A stretch of 64,000 bases of DNA from Diploscapter coronatus (lineage: Eukaryota; Nematoda; Chromadorea; Rhabditida; Rhabditidae): NCBI GenBank assembly GCA_964036155.1, contig OZ038422.1, positions 4,177,201 through 4,241,200 on the forward strand, read 5' to 3'. Below, in pieces: positions 1 to 13,045 of the stretch. Below the pieces are notes generated by a model. It searched no databases and was not told the DNA's origin. It worked only from the letters and a program-made list of their open reading frames with translations. The position numbers were made by a program, and so were the translations under genes. The stretch's first letter is position 1. Each line of letters begins with the position of its first letter.

Positions 1-56
1 CAATTTATTATCGATTTCATTTCCAAATTTTAATTTTCAGAGGTTATTTTTCGACA

Positions 57-1528
57 ATGGGAAAATTTTCTGGCAAAGTAGCCATTATCACTGGTAAGGC
101 TTCTGTTCTTAGCAATTTGCTTACTTCGAAGAATTTCAGGCGCTTCGTCCGGAATCGGCAGAGCTACCGCGGTTCTTATGGCCAAAGACGGGGCTAAGTT
201 GACGATTACTGGCAGAAATCAGCAGGAACTTGAGGTATTATCAAGTTAAAAATAAAGATAAATTTGGTTTCCTGTATTTGTTACGGCTGATCAATTTCAA
301 TCAGTTTTGCTTTTTCTATGCTTTATGGACTCTGTTGATAATCGCTGTCGTTGATTAATACAGGAAGACAGAATTTTTAACTGCACCTTCTTCATATATT
401 CCACGTTTTATTTCAGGAAACCGCGAAGCAAACTGGTCTATCCGCCGAGAGCCTGAATTTGGTTGCAGGAGACATCACCAAGCACGATGTGCAGCAGGTA
501 TTGATCGATACAACGGTCAACAAATTCGGCAAACTGGACATCCTCGTCAACAACGCTGGAGCTGGATTTACTGAGGAGGGAAAAATCGGATCTGAAATCT
601 CCGTCGAATGCTACCACAAAAACATCGAAGTGAATTTGACGAGGTAATTTATATATATAATATAAAATTTAGTCTTTTTAATTTCAGCGTTCTCGAAATG
701 ATCCAGAAAGCCAGACCACACTTGATCAAATCTAAAGGGGATATAGTGAACGTGAGCTCAATCGCTGGATTGAATCATGGAGTAACTCACGAGTTTTTTT
801 TTCAAGTCTAATTCATGAGTAATTTCAGAACGTGAAAAGCCCCTACTACAGTGTGGCGAAAGCCGGATTGGACCAATTGTCAAGAAATCTTGCCCTCGAA
901 CTGATCAACTTCGATGTTCGTGTGAACAGCGTGAAGTGGGTTTGGGAAACAATTCTGAAGCAAATTCGAAAGCTTATTAGAAAAATTAACAAAAATGAAT
1001 GAACTTTCTTTCGAACCTTGAACACTTAAAAATTATCATGGATAAAAACGCACTAATCATGGGTACATTCCAGCCCTGGGCTGATCAAAACGAATTTTAT
1101 GGAGAGAGCCTATCATGTGGGGGCTGATCAGGCCAACAAGGTTGAGGACACCAAAGCTATCTTTTTCCAATTCCTAATTTCAGGCGTACGATGCATTGAG
1201 TATCAATCCGATAGCTGTGCCGAGAAAAGTCGTCGGAACACCGGAGGATATTGCAAAGGTTCGGATTATTCTTTCTTATTTATAATGTTGGAGATAACTT
1301 TCTTCAAAATGACTTGCTGAACCTTTCATCGTTTTGGTAGCAATCAACCTCTGTGATACGAATCGTCGTCAATTCGAGTTTATGCAACTTATCAACCTGC
1401 ATCTTTTGAAGGTGATCGTCTTCTTGGCTGACCGAGAGGCATCTGGAATAATTGTCGGTCAGAATATCGTCGCGGACGGTGGGTCAGTCCTTGTTATGGG
1501 CATTACTGCTGCTATGTCTGCGAAATAA
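57..1528 (+). CDS. Short-chain dehydrogenase/reductase (classical SDR)
   Basis: An NAD(P)-dependent oxidoreductase of the classical SDR family; the substrate is not predictable. The N-terminus MGKFSGKVAIITG is joined across a short intron to ASSGIGRA, which restores the TGxxxGIG cofactor motif. LVNNAG, VNVSSIAG with the catalytic Ser, and YYSVAKAG (YxxxK) follow in later exons, and a typical C-terminal DGG stretch precedes MSAK-stop. There are about eight exons with short introns, and total length (about 275 aa) is normal for the family. The start at 57 was chosen because it begins the conserved GKVAIITG strand and lies 17 bases after a TTTTCAG acceptor at 34-40, a likely spliced-leader site. 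All catalytic residues are visible, so the gene looks functional. It resembles nematode dhs genes, but no specific orthologue can be named. Confidence 0.93.
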
Positions 1529-2186
1529 CCACGTGAATTACGATCAATTTAATCAAACGCATCTTTACATAGATCAGCATAGCTTTTCGTATTTTTATCA
1601 TGGCAAGTTGATAGTAAACAATATACAAGAGGTAAATTTATGAGCAAACATTTTCGGCGTCAAGTGATGGCGTCATAACTATAATCTTGTTGTTCGAATT
1701 TTGGGAACTACCAGGTCTAGGGAGCACTTTCGTCAGACGAAGATAAATTATGGGGATAGGTCGCACTGGTGAAAATTTTTACTAACTACATATCATAGAG
1801 GGAAATTTGTTAAGAAAAATTATTGGGGATAGGTCGCGTAAGGGGTTTCTGACGATCGTCCTCCCTAGGATTGGGAATTGCGTTTTCCTTCCGAATTTTT
1901 GTCACGTAAATTTTAAGCCTTAATTATCTTTGACTATTTTAACATTTTCGTGAATAAACGATTTTTAAATGTTCATTTGTTGTTTGTGGCATTCAGATGT
2001 AATTAACTCTGATAATTTTTCTATAAATCTAAAAAAAATTTGAAACTTCGACGTAAATGGTCATTATTATTGCGAATTTTCAAAATCGCTTATTTTACAC
2101 TTTCCATAAATTCTAGTTTCACTAGTAATTGCGGTTTTCTATTAGAATCATATCAAAAATAAGAGTACAAAATTTAGCCTTGGCAA
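1529..2186. other. Intergenic between SDR and P450 A
   Basis: No coding exon or RNA gene is recognised. The stretch holds the 3' flanks of two convergent genes and the first copy of a small TA-flanked inverted-repeat element at 1717-1868. Confidence 0.6.
1717..1868. mobile_element. MITE, Tc1/mariner-type, copy 1
   Basis: The left end TAGGGAGCACTTTCGTCAGA is mirrored at the right end: the reverse complement of TCTGACGATCGTCCTCCCTA gives an 18-base terminal inverted repeat with three mismatches. TA dinucleotides border both ends, as for Tc1/mariner target duplications. There is no ORF inside, so it is non-autonomous. A diverged second copy lies at 3421-3601, inside an intron of the neighbouring P450. 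Confidence 0.75.
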
Positions 2187-4806
2187 TCATTCAATTTCCA
2201 CAAGGCGAATATTGTAAGGAGTTGGTCGTCTTATGAATGCGTTTAGGTTCTCTGACTCTGCCACAGGCATTGAATCGGCAACTTCGAGCTTGTATCGTTG
2301 AGTTAGATTTCCAAGTATCTTAACAAATGTTTTTATTAGAAAATCAATCTCTCATACTTACCAAATAAAGTTCAGCTCGTGCCAGAGATTCTCCCAGGCA
2401 AGCGCGCTTTCCGAGACTAAACGGAAGTGTCTGCGCCTCGAGTTTCTCGCCCAACAGATAACGCTCAGGGTTGAACTGGAAGATAAATATTATTACTATT
2501 TAGTAAAAATAGCTAGAACAGATGATTCACAACAAAATAGCCATCCGAAGAAATTGGCCACACATACCACATAGCGATATAGTACGAGACTATACTCAAC
2601 CAACAATACCTGTGTTTTACACTCGCTCGTCTAGTGACTATTTTTTCAAATTCGTTACAAGCAGTTTCGATTGTAGGGTTTGAGTTCGTAGTCAGAGAGT
2701 TGCGCATTTATTTGAGGAATAAATGCTCACCCTAGCTGCATCCTTGAAGTACTTTTCATCGCACATGATATTTCCGATCAGTGCGGTTGCGACTTGACCT
2801 TTCCTGATTACGACTCCGCCGATTTCGACATCTTCCGAAGCCTTACGGAAGAGATTCAAAGGCACAATGTTGGCGAGTCGTTGAGACTCCTGAAATTAAA
2901 TTTGACTTCGAATTTCGTAGCTTCGATCTTAACATACATTGATGACAGCGTTCAGGTAGGGTGTGTTGGGTTTGTCTGCCTGGGACAAATCTCGATTACC
3001 TCCAGTGACGCTACGGACTTCTTCGCGAAGTTTCGTGATTGCCTGAAGGTTGAAGGGTAAGCTTTAGAGCGATATGAACGCATACATCAGGAGCATTCAT
3101 CAGGAAGCAAACAGTCCACGCGAGAGTATTGCTAGTTGTGTCTTGACCGGCAATGAACAGGTCTAGAACGTCTGCCACGAGCGTTTCGAGATTGAATGAA
3201 CTCTGCTGATTATTATCCTCCAGCTTCTTCATCTCTACGATGAATGCGTCGACGAAATCGTTTGGCTCGGAGTCGACTTCGTGCTTTCCGCTTTCAATGG
3301 CTTCCATCCTAAATGCCAATCATATGTATTTCAAAAATTGAAATCCTTAATCCGTGAACTTTATCAATTCTTATCACGAACTAGTATTTAATAGCTCTTT
3401 TCCGACTTTCAGACCAGCCCTAGAGAGCACTTCCGTCAGACCAAAGAAACCGTAGGAAGTAGGTCGCAAGAGCAAAATGGTAGCTATGACACCAGATCTC
3501 AAGAATGAATTCATTGACTAATGATAGATCAGAGGTGAAAATTTGTAAGAAAAACATGTGGTGGGTAGATCGCAAAGATTTTCTGACATCTATTCTCCCT
3601 AAGTCTGTTTTAGACGTACCTCTCAACGATCTGTTCTCTCAAGAAATCTTTCACGTCATTGAACGGCTTCATCAGTTCTTCACTGCGTTTCCTGAAGATG
3701 AAGAAAAATCTTGGATTAATTCTTTTCCAATTCATACTTGAAGTACGGAATCTTTAGTAACACATCCGGTATACAGGCATCAATGAACGAGAAGTTTTTA
3801 TTCCCTTCATCCATTCTCTTTCGCAAGTCAAAATATCTCTCCTGATTCTTCTGAAAATTGGAATTCTACACATTTTAGCCATTAACTCTGTACCTCATCA
3901 AATCGATACGAGAAGAGCATCCGGTTGATTACGTTTGCAGTAAACAAGTCAAATGTATCCTGTGCACAAATCACATCATCCGACTTGATATTGTCGAATC
4001 TGAATTCAATAAGTCAAACTCGCGTTACAAACGATAACTGACCTGCAATGAAATTCCTCCATGATACGTTCCTCCATAATATTTCTTGAGACACCCAGAT
4101 TTCTCAAGGTGTGCAAAGCGAAGCGTCTTTGTTCGACCCAATAGTCGCCACTTGATGAAGCCAGTCCTTTGCCATCTAAAATCCTAGATGAAGACAAAGT
4201 GCTGGCAAGACGCAGCATACCGTTCATTGCAGCTGCAATAGGAGGCTCCCATCGATCGACGAAATGCTGACCTTTCTTGATCATCGCGTCGACTGCCAGC
4301 TCATAGTTGCAGATTAGAACTACTGGATATGGACCAAGCCAAACAGTAAATATCGGGCCGTATTGCTGAATGTCTTCTGTACGATAAAAGAACCTCTTCA
4401 AAACTTTTTTCTCGACGACACATCTATGAGTTTTGCGTCATTATTCCCAGAGATCAATGTCATACAGACTTCTCTAAAACCTATTCCACGATCTCCTCTC
4501 CAAAAACATTGAAACTTTGCACGATGATTACGCGTCCTTTCAATAAAGCTAGATTTTTTTTTCAAAAAAATTTATTTACCTTTTTGAACTCATCGAAAGA
4601 TTTCTCTATCGGGTTTCCTCTCCACATGTTATATCCCAATTGCAAGCCATTTCCGATGAAAGGCAGTGAAAATGGTCCTATTTATAAATTTTACAAACAA
4701 ACAAATCAGCGATAAAAATTATACCTGGTGGGTGCTGCTTCACTTCAAAGTAGTGTTTGATTAGGAAATACAAAATAATCGCAATAAATATCGTCAAAAA
4801 CAGCAT
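2187..4806 (-). CDS. Cytochrome P450 A (CYP2-clan, nematode)
   Basis: A membrane-anchored microsomal monooxygenase, likely acting on xenobiotics or lipids. About 12 exons can be joined in frame. There is an N-terminal hydrophobic anchor ([20 protein letters not shown]), then a PPGP-SLPFIGN hinge, the C-helix WVEQRRF, the I-helix AGQDTTS, the K-helix E-S-Q-R, FNPERY, and the haem loop [10 protein letters not shown] with its Cys ligand. It ends [18 protein letters not shown]. Length is about 490 aa, normal for the family. It is a close tandem paralogue of P450 B and more distantly of P450 C at 24.6 kb; the intron positions match. One intron (about 3320-3620) carries a MITE copy. No disabling lesion is seen. 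The subfamily is not assigned from sequence alone; CYP33/CYP14-like families are the likely neighbours. Confidence 0.93.
3421..3601. mobile_element. MITE, Tc1/mariner-type, copy 2 (in P450 A intron)
   Basis: Same family as the element at 1717-1868. The left end TAGAGAGCACTTCCGTCAGA and right end TCTGACATCTATTCTCCCTA form imperfect inverted repeats with TA borders. The interior shares motifs such as TAGGTCGCA. It lies wholly within the intron between the VER and MEAIESG exons and leaves the reading frame intact. Confidence 0.72.
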
Positions 4807-5455
4807 TTCAGCAGAAGATTTACGTGTAATGAACTCTCGTTCTCTTCAATTCACCTTTGTATTTCCGCGCTATGGCAAAAATCGATTCATACACATTGAA
4901 AGAAAAGCAGGCAAACAGAAGACGGAGTTATGTTCAGAGAGTGCTTTGGTCCACATGTGACACGCGTGTGCTAAACCCTGGGAGTAGAGAAATTGAGATC
5001 TTCTTAAAAATCGAATGAGCAGAGATGTTTATTTTGGATTGATCTTTGAAGCTATTTATTAGAGAGTGAATAAAAATTGAAGGCTCTTTGAAGACGTGCA
5101 AAATCTAACCGCTAGAAGAATGAATTGAAAATGTTACATAGCAAACTGTAATGAAATTATTTATTACATACACTCATTTTACACTAATTGAATCTTGTGC
5201 TGTGAGTTTCTAGTTGTGCACTCCCCTTGTCAGTTCACTTTGTCTGTAAAGATAATTCACTCTACAAATAAAAATATGCCTTTCGCACGTCATTTCTTAT
5301 GATTCAAAAATTTGAAATTTTCGAGTTGTAAAAATTAATTCGCAATATTGTGGTGCACGAATAAATATAACTTGTTTCAAAGAGAGGAATTTTACCAATT
5401 AATTTATTTGAATGTTCGCAAATCTACAATATAAGGATTTCTTTAGGAAATCAAA
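4807..5455. other. Intergenic between P450 A and P450 B
   Basis: This is the 5' flank of P450 A and 3' flank of P450 B. It is AT-rich, with no recognisable exon, RNA gene or repeat. It probably contains the promoter of P450 A. Confidence 0.5.
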
Positions 5456-8123
5456 TCATTCAATCTTGACCAGACGGATCTTGTAGTATTTTGGTCTTCT
5501 GAGAGATGCGTTCTCATTTTCAGCCTCAATTTTCGGCATTTCATCAGCTACTTCGAACTTGTAATTTTGCACGAGGTTTCCAAGAATCTAGAGCAAAATA
5601 TTTGAGGGAAAGTTATATATTGTTTCCAACCAAATAGAGTTCTGCTCTTGCGAGAGACTCTCCAAGACACGATCGCTTTCCCAAACCGAAAGGAACTGTG
5701 TGGCTTTCCAGCTTGTCAGCAGTCAAGTATCTATCAGGGTTGAACTGAAAGAATTTTGAACCATAATTTTGGGAGTTATTTGTCTACTTTAGTAGGATCG
5801 TCGAAATACTTCTCATCATTCATGATGTTTGCAATTTGCGCCGTCACGATTTGACCTTTGCGGACCATAATTCCACCGATATCAACATTTTCAGCAGCTC
5901 TGCGGAACAGGTTTACAGGAACTATGTTGCCAAGTCTTTGAACCTCCTTAAAACCATTTTAGTGTTTCAATATAGCAACTACTAATTTATAGAACTTTTA
6001 ACGAAATAAAGGAACCTATTCTTTTCGGAGTTCTGCTTCTCATTCCCTACTCCTCTCTTCCTTATCTCTAATTATTAGTTTCAGTCATTTCGAAATTTTC
6101 TTCCAATAATGTTATGAAAAATGTGATTGGACTATTTTAGTCATTTTAGAAATATCTCGCGTTCACATTTTATTGAAACAGGTGATTTCCTGTAATGGAT
6201 CAAAATGTGGTATTCTGCTTACATTAATGGTGGCATTGAGGTAGGGCGTTTTGGGCTTATCCAATTGCGACAAATCTCGATTTCCACCTGTCACACTGCG
6301 AATTTCGCCACGAAGTTTAGCAGCTACCTGGAATATCAAATTTGATGAACTAACGAATAGAACAAACATCTGGATAGTTCATCAGGTAGGCGACTGCCCA
6401 AGCCAGTGTATTACTTGTCGTTTCCTGACCTGAATTGAAGTTGATCATATTCATGTTGAAGAACGAGGTCAGTCTTTGAACTAATAATTTTAACATACGA
6501 ATCAGATCTAGGAAAGCAGGGTAGTCAGAAATCAAATATGACCTACTCCCAAATATTTCTTATCAAGAAATCTGACATGAGTTCATTAAGAAATTTCATT
6601 CGTAATACCTGCGACATAGAGGTCTAGCACATCAGAAACTAATGTCTCGACACTGAACAAGATCGTGATTTCAAATGCAATGTCAGGAAAATACCTGAAT
6701 GAGCTCTGTTGATTGTTGTTGTCCATCTTCTCCATTTCTCTGATGAAGGCGTCGACGAAATCACTCGGCTCTTCGTCGATTTCATGCTTTCCGCTTTTGA
6801 CTTCTTCGATTCTACGAATGAAAATTTACTTAGCTCTCTGATGATTTCATTCCAACCTCTCCACGATTTGCTTCTTCAAAAACTCCTTAGTGTCGTAAAA
6901 TGGCTTCAACAAGGTGTCCCAGCGTTTTCTAAAATAATTTATAGTCGAGTTTCCAAAAATTAAAGATTACTGGAAATACGGAATCTTGAACGCGACATCA
7001 GGCAAGCAGATGTCCAAAAACGAAAATTCCTGCAGTTGTTTGTCCATTTGCTTCTTCATATCATAGAAGATGTCCTGATTCTTCTAAACTCCAAAAATAG
7101 CTCAATCTATGCTGAAAGTTATTATTGCTTACCTCATCAAAACGGTACGAAAATAGCATTCGATTAATCACATTAGCAGTAAAGATATCAAAAACTTGAT
7201 TAGCAAAGATGATCTCGTCGAGTTTGATATTGTCGAACCTGAATTCAACATATCAAACTCACATTACAAACGATAACTAACCTCCAGTGGAATTCCTCTA
7301 GGATGCGTCCCTCCATGATATTTCTCGAAACACCCAGATTTCTCAAAGTGTGCAATGCAAATCTACGCTGCTCAACCCAATAATCTCCGCTCGATGAAAT
7401 CAGACCATGTCCGTCTGAAGATCAACGTGTTGATGATAATGAGATTTATTTCAAATCTGAATTTCAGAAGGAAAACTTACTATTCAAAGCGTACGACATC
7501 TAAAATTGAATTGAAACGTTGGATAAGATCAAATTTCTAACCGGAGGCTCCCATCTTTCGACAAATAAATTTCCCTTCTTGATCATTGAGTCGACAGCCA
7601 AATCATAATCGCATATCAGAATGATCGGAAATGGCCCAAGCCAAATCGTGTAAACTGGGCCATATTGCTAAAGTGTATGACATCATGAAAGTTTATAGTT
7701 CTTTCCTCTTTTCATTTCGACAATTATTGATTTTATTTCACAAAACAATTAATTTCAGAGTTTTTGACAGACGTTTTTTCATGCTACTGAAATATAAAGT
7801 TACTAAGAGTGCATTTTCGAACTTCCCTGAGAAAGAAATGTCGACGATCATAAATTAATGACTCTTGGAATTTTAATATTTTGCAAATTTTGTACCTTTT
7901 TGAATTCATCGAAAGCTGCGTTGATTGATCCCTTTCTCCAAATGTAATAGCCAATCTGAATACCATTACCGATCAAAGGCAAAGATATGGGGCCTGTAAA
8001 AAGGATGCTTTTTTTCTGAAAACTTCATTTAAAATGCGTACCGGATGGATGCTCCCTTGCCTCAAAATAATGTTTGATTAGAAAATACAAAATGAACGCC
8101 AAAATTAACGTGAGAAACAGCAT
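5456..8123 (-). CDS. Cytochrome P450 B (tandem paralogue of A)
   Basis: A microsomal monooxygenase with the same architecture as P450 A. It has the anchor [30 protein letters not shown] after the first intron, [12 protein letters not shown], the I-helix [12 protein letters not shown] split by an intron after Ala-Gly, the K-helix EVQR, FNPDRY and the haem loop [10 protein letters not shown]. It ends [13 protein letters not shown]. The start at 8123 was chosen over upstream in-frame codons because it begins the signal anchor and lies 16 bases after a CATTTCAG acceptor (8140-8141 on +), a likely spliced-leader site. It has more introns than P450 A in the I-helix region. All key residues are present, so it should be functional. 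Confidence 0.93.
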
Positions 8124-8721
8124 TTTCTTCTCACGCTTTCTGAAATGAAGGAAATGAGTTCGTCGGCAATTCTCTCTTGTGAAAGGAATCGATTCAGAAA
8201 GAACCAAAGTAAACAATCACAAACCATATTTTCATTCACAGATAACACATGAAAATGAGGTTAATATGCGGGCAAAGGGTGTTTTCTTATATAACAGCTC
8301 CTTATCACAAGATGAATAGCGCTTATGACCTATAATTGTTGATCCAATATTATCAGACGGCCATGAAATGAACAAAACAAGTAAATAGAGACCGCCTATA
8401 GTACAAATAGTACACTTTCGAATGCGATAATTGTGCGATGATCTTTCATTTCTTCAATTTTTCACTCTGCATCATTTCGAAACGAGTGTGCAAAGAAAGA
8501 AATCATGTGCCATGATGCAATTCGAGTTTCGGTAGTTCGTGAGAAAAAGTAATGTCGAATGAAAGGGAGTGTTTGAAAATCTCAAAGTTTACCAAAATAG
8601 AAATCTAGATATTGTAAAAGAGAAAAATCTTTTAGTTGCATGGTATCTGAAAATAGTATTTCTTTATTCAAATTAAACATCCTCAAAATGCATTAGCAAA
8701 GTTTCAATTTAAAATAATTAT
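8124..8721. other. 5' flank of P450 B
   Basis: No coding exon is recognised. On the minus strand a TATATAA box occurs near 8290-8296, about 165 bases upstream of the P450 B start. That is a plausible core promoter but is not proven, because TA-rich words are common here. Confidence 0.35.
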
Positions 8722-10716
8722 CTTAAGAGCCATTCCACGAATAACTGGAACTAGGGTCCGGACAACTGCAAAAGTGTCTCGGATCTGAACCAAATTTATA
8801 TGGTGGATACACCCATGGACCCTAATCACAAAAATCGGAAAGTTAGGTCCCGCCCCCAAAAGTGAGCGGAGCTAGGTGGGGGTCAAAGTTGAGCATTTTC
8901 ACGATTTGGCACCCCTCAGGGGGTACAAATAAAACTTTTTTGCTATAAAAGATTTTCGAAAAATTTAAAAAGGATAAATATGGCCATGGGATGTACTTTC
9001 TAAAAATATATAGATTTGGGGAGTCAACCACTTGCTGGGTGCTGGAGGGGGTCCCAAAGTCAAAAAGTGCCAAAAGTGCAGTTTCAAAAACATGCATATT
9101 TTGCACAAAATCGACCATAACTCGAAGATTTGTTACTTGCCGACAAAATTTTATTTCATATTTGGATTCTCCAGGTAAAATTACACTAATACCAGTCATA
9201 AAATCTATAGGTTAGGTATGACCCTACACTTCACCATTGCACCAAAGTTGGCGACCCAAATATCGAAATTTCAATTTTGAGGGTTAGACCCCATAACACA
9301 TATACCAATCGATAGAGCTCATCAAACTGAGCAACTTTTATCAAGACACCTCATGACTATCTATTATGATATGCGTGGTATGGAGGTTTGAATGGGTCTA
9401 ACTATGAAAATGACAAAAATTTTCAAAAATTCATAACTTTTTGAAAATCAAACGAATTCGAAAAATCTTTTCGGGATATAGCAGTTGAGGGACAATACTT
9501 CATTTTTGCTTCCTAGAGTACCGTGCTATCACTTTACCATGCTACCATATGGGTCCATGGTATACCACCCATATGGCACCCGAGTGATACTATATCAAAA
9601 TGGGTATTATTCGACTCGAAATCGACTGGAGAGTAATATTCGAGTCTATTTCTATCAATTTCAATAAGTGGTTTCATTATACCATCATTATAATTGGCTA
9701 TAACCACCTACCGAAAAAGACTAAAAATGGGGTATTTTCAAATGACCATAAAAGACGATAGGCTGATCTGTTTTTCAAGCGGTTTTCAGAATATTATTCA
9801 GCTCGATAAGGGTTTTCATTTGGTATATAACATGGTGGGTATTGATTACCAAATGGTAACTTGACCATATGAGTCGCTACCATTTGGTAAAATACCATGT
9901 TTGATATCGTTCGACTCCAAATTGAATGGGAATAAATAGTAGATGTCTCTAGCTTCAATTTGAGCTCAAGTGTTGGTAGACTACCTATGAAAATATTCTC
10001 GTATCATTTTCTTGAAAATTGACATTAAATTTTGGTTTTTGAGGTACCACTCCCATACCATAATAGATAACCATGAGGTGTCTTCACAAAAGTTGCTCAG
10101 TTTGATGAGCTCTATCAATTGTTATACATATTGTGGGGTCTAACCCTCAAAATTGAAATTTCGATATTTGGGTCCTCAACTTTGGTGCAATGGTGAAGTG
10201 CAGGGTCATACCTAACCTATCGATTTTATGACTGATATTAGTGTAATTTTACCTGGAGAATCCGAATATGAAATAAAATTTTGTCGGCAAGTAACAAATC
10301 TTCGAGTTATGGTCGATTTTGTGCAAAATATGCATGTTTTTGAAACTGCACTTTTGGCACTTTTTGACTCTGGGATCCCCTCCAGCCCCAAACAAGTGGT
10401 TGATCCCCTAAAGTCTATATATTTTTAGAAAATATATCCCATGGCCATATTTATCCTTTTTAAATTTTTCGAAAATCTTTTATAGCAAAAAAGTTTTATT
10501 TGTACCCCCTGAGGGGTGCCAAATCGTGAAAATGCTCAACTTTGACCCCCATCTAGCCCCGCCCACTTTTGGGGGCGGGACCTAACTTTCCGATTTTTGT
10601 GATTAGGGTCCATGGGTGTATCCACCATATAAATTTGGTTCAGATCCGAGACACTTTTGCAGTTGTCCGGACCCCCTTTGACAGTTATTCTGTTTATTCA
10701 TGGAATGTCTCTTAAG
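8722..10716. mobile_element. 2-kb fold-back (palindromic) element with TTAA borders
   Basis: Two arms of about 660 bases (about 8722-9385 and 10047-10716) are near-perfect reverse complements, separated by a spacer of about 660 bases. The left end reads TTAAGAGCCATTCCACGAAT. The right end, reverse-complemented, reads TTAAGAGACATTCCATGAAT. TTAA at both outer edges suggests TTAA target duplication, as in piggyBac-derived or PALTTAA-type nematode elements. ORFs in the two arms encode the same peptide in mirrored positions; they are by-products of the palindrome. No transposase is seen, so the element is non-autonomous. The spacer contains minor nested inverted words (ACCAAATGGTA-like). Confidence 0.85.
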
Positions 10717-10814
10717 TTACATATCTTGACAGGTAGAATAAGATTTTTGCTTCTCGTAAAAATGCCAAACGCACTGTAAAGGGAATAGTTCATTCAAAAT
10801 ACGCGAAGCATCTG

Positions 10815-13045
10815 CTAGAAAGTGTTCACTTCAGCGTTATTACTGATTTTCAGATTGAACCGATTCCCATCACCATCGTAGAGAGTCATTTCGATCTTGC
10901 AGGACCAGGTATTGTCGGGGGATTTAATTTCAAATCTAGAAATAGTATTGTTGAAGAACGTTCATTTGAAATAAAATAAATGAGGAAACATTTGGTTTAT
11001 GTGTAAGGAAATAAATTTGATATATTTTAGCTTATTCCTTTACTTTAGAAGATTATATAATTTATTGCAAAACAGGTTTTGGTTGGACACAGGGGTGGAC
11101 GGAAGTTTCGATTTCTCTTCCGGTCAAAATTAAAATGCTAATTCCGGTTTCGACTTTGGTTCCGAAATGTTCAAAATTTGCACCTCCGTCCGTCCCTGAT
11201 CATCATTGTATCAAGTTTCTGGCTGCCACTGTAAATAAACCTTACCCTTTATTGCTACCAAAGGGATCAGTTATCTTCCATTCGATATCCTTTCTCAAGG
11301 CTAATTTTTCTTCGATTATTTTCCAGTTTATCGGGTGATCGTTATTTTTTATGTTCACCAAAGTCCATTTGTTAATTTTTGGCTTAGTTTCCAAAAATTT
11401 CTGAAGAAAATAGATTTAAAGGAGTCTTTTCAAATTTATATACAGAAATGAATTCTCCCAAACGCATTCGTCCATTAGCGATCATAACGGATTTGGATGT
11501 CGTTGATGGTAACAATGCAAATTGTCTATCTCCCACATCTAGAATCATCCACATCTGAATAAAAATGACCAAATAGATTATCGAATATTCAGTTATACTA
11601 CTGGATGAGAAATTTAGTTGAAAAATATTGTAATGTCATGCGTTCATCCATATGAGCTAGGAAGAGCATTTATCTAAAGCTTACAGTTTGTTCAAACTGG
11701 GGCATCTTTAATAAGTCGATTGTTATTGGCGAAACCGGAATGTCAATTTGTGTAAAACCTAAAATGATTCTCATTTGAGTTTTTGTCAAGACTAATACTA
11801 CGAAGTTAGACAGGAGCCACAATGCAACGCAACATGAAGCGGTACAAAATTAGCAAGTTATATCCTTCATTACTCCCAAATCTATAGATACCCGCAATCT
11901 CACATTTGATCTAGCTTCCTGGTCTTGCTTCATTTATTCAGACTTAGACAATAAACCCTTCATTTCCACGCGTGGTCGAGTATATGTTTCTTGGGGGTGA
12001 ACCTCAAAAATTCACAAGAACTCAAATCCTGACAGTGATAGTCCCTGTCGCGTCACAAGAAAAAAATCGGGTAACCACTAGACATTAGCGGGGGTATCTT
12101 TTCTAATCTATTCTGGGAAGAAAAGCACGCCCATAACCAAACTACGCACCTTGTTTTAAAAATGTCGATTTTTCAATTTGAACTTTATCTTCTTCTTTCA
12201 AGTCTAAATCCTCGCACTGAAGAATTTTCTCGCCAACATTTGATCGCGTATTGTCCAGAATATCTAGTAGAGGAATAAACTCTTCTCTAGAACATTTATC
12301 CTGAAATTTGAAATTAGTATAACAATACTTCAACAAGTGAATCCTACAATCTGAAATTTCTTGATCATTGATCTCGCCAACAAGTACCGAATATCCAGTG
12401 GTGGTATTTGGTCATTCTTATCGTCCTCAGAAGCTCCAATATTTTCTTGATAAAACTTCTTCCAGAACATTGTTCTCTCATTGAACCGTTTGGATTTTCG
12501 ACCTAAAAATTCCTGCTAAATATTAAATTTTCATTTACAAGTGCAGAAATGATCAATTAAACTGGCTAACGATTTTTATTTTCAAAAGACTCAACGCCGA
12601 CATCCCTGGTTACAATGTTGCAAAGCAAAGTTTCTCGAGCATTTTCTCTGCTCAACTGAACTCACAATAATTGTAATACTTCCTCAAGATCGAACAAGTC
12701 GATTTATCGATCCTCTCGAATCTCTTCCGTTCTTCTGGACTTCTGACACACAGCACAATAACGAACACTTGTACTACAGTGTTATTTTCGGATAGGGCTC
12801 TGATTTGAGCAATAAATTCGTTCTAAGTAACTCAAACATTTTCTTTGAAAATGCAATTTATTTACATTTCCCTGGGAAGAAAGTGATAATGACTTGATCA
12901 ATAGCGGCTCTTCCAATGCTATTGGCACGTTTCTTCGAGTAATCTGCATCAGTCTTTTGCTAGTCCAAGCGAGCTTCTCAATTTCGTCGAAAGAAAGGAA
13001 TTCGCAACTAATTAGAATAATTTCAGGCGGCAAATTTATCAACAT
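10815..13045 (-). CDS. Divergent F-box protein 1 (nematode expansion)
   Basis: A likely substrate adaptor for an SCF ubiquitin ligase. The N-terminal about 45 residues form an F-box-like motif (LPPEIILISCEFLSFDEIEK, then TSKRLMQITRRNVP). Later exons joined across introns include a helical block rich in charged residues, a strand block (DIPVSPITIDLLKMPQFEQT), and a C-terminal domain ending FNLKISNNAEVNTF-stop. The same order is seen in four other genes here. The start at 13045 is the only ATG before the LPxE motif. The final intron is about 270 bases. No disabling change is seen in my model, but the middle exon joints are tentative. It is first in a minus-strand tandem of three. Confidence 0.78.

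Noticed and set aside
8843..10428. Matching ORFs in opposite orientation encoding LPGESxYEIKFCRQVTNLR
   Set aside because: They lie at mirror positions in the two arms of the fold-back element and arise from the palindrome; there is no start context, splice structure or recognisable family.
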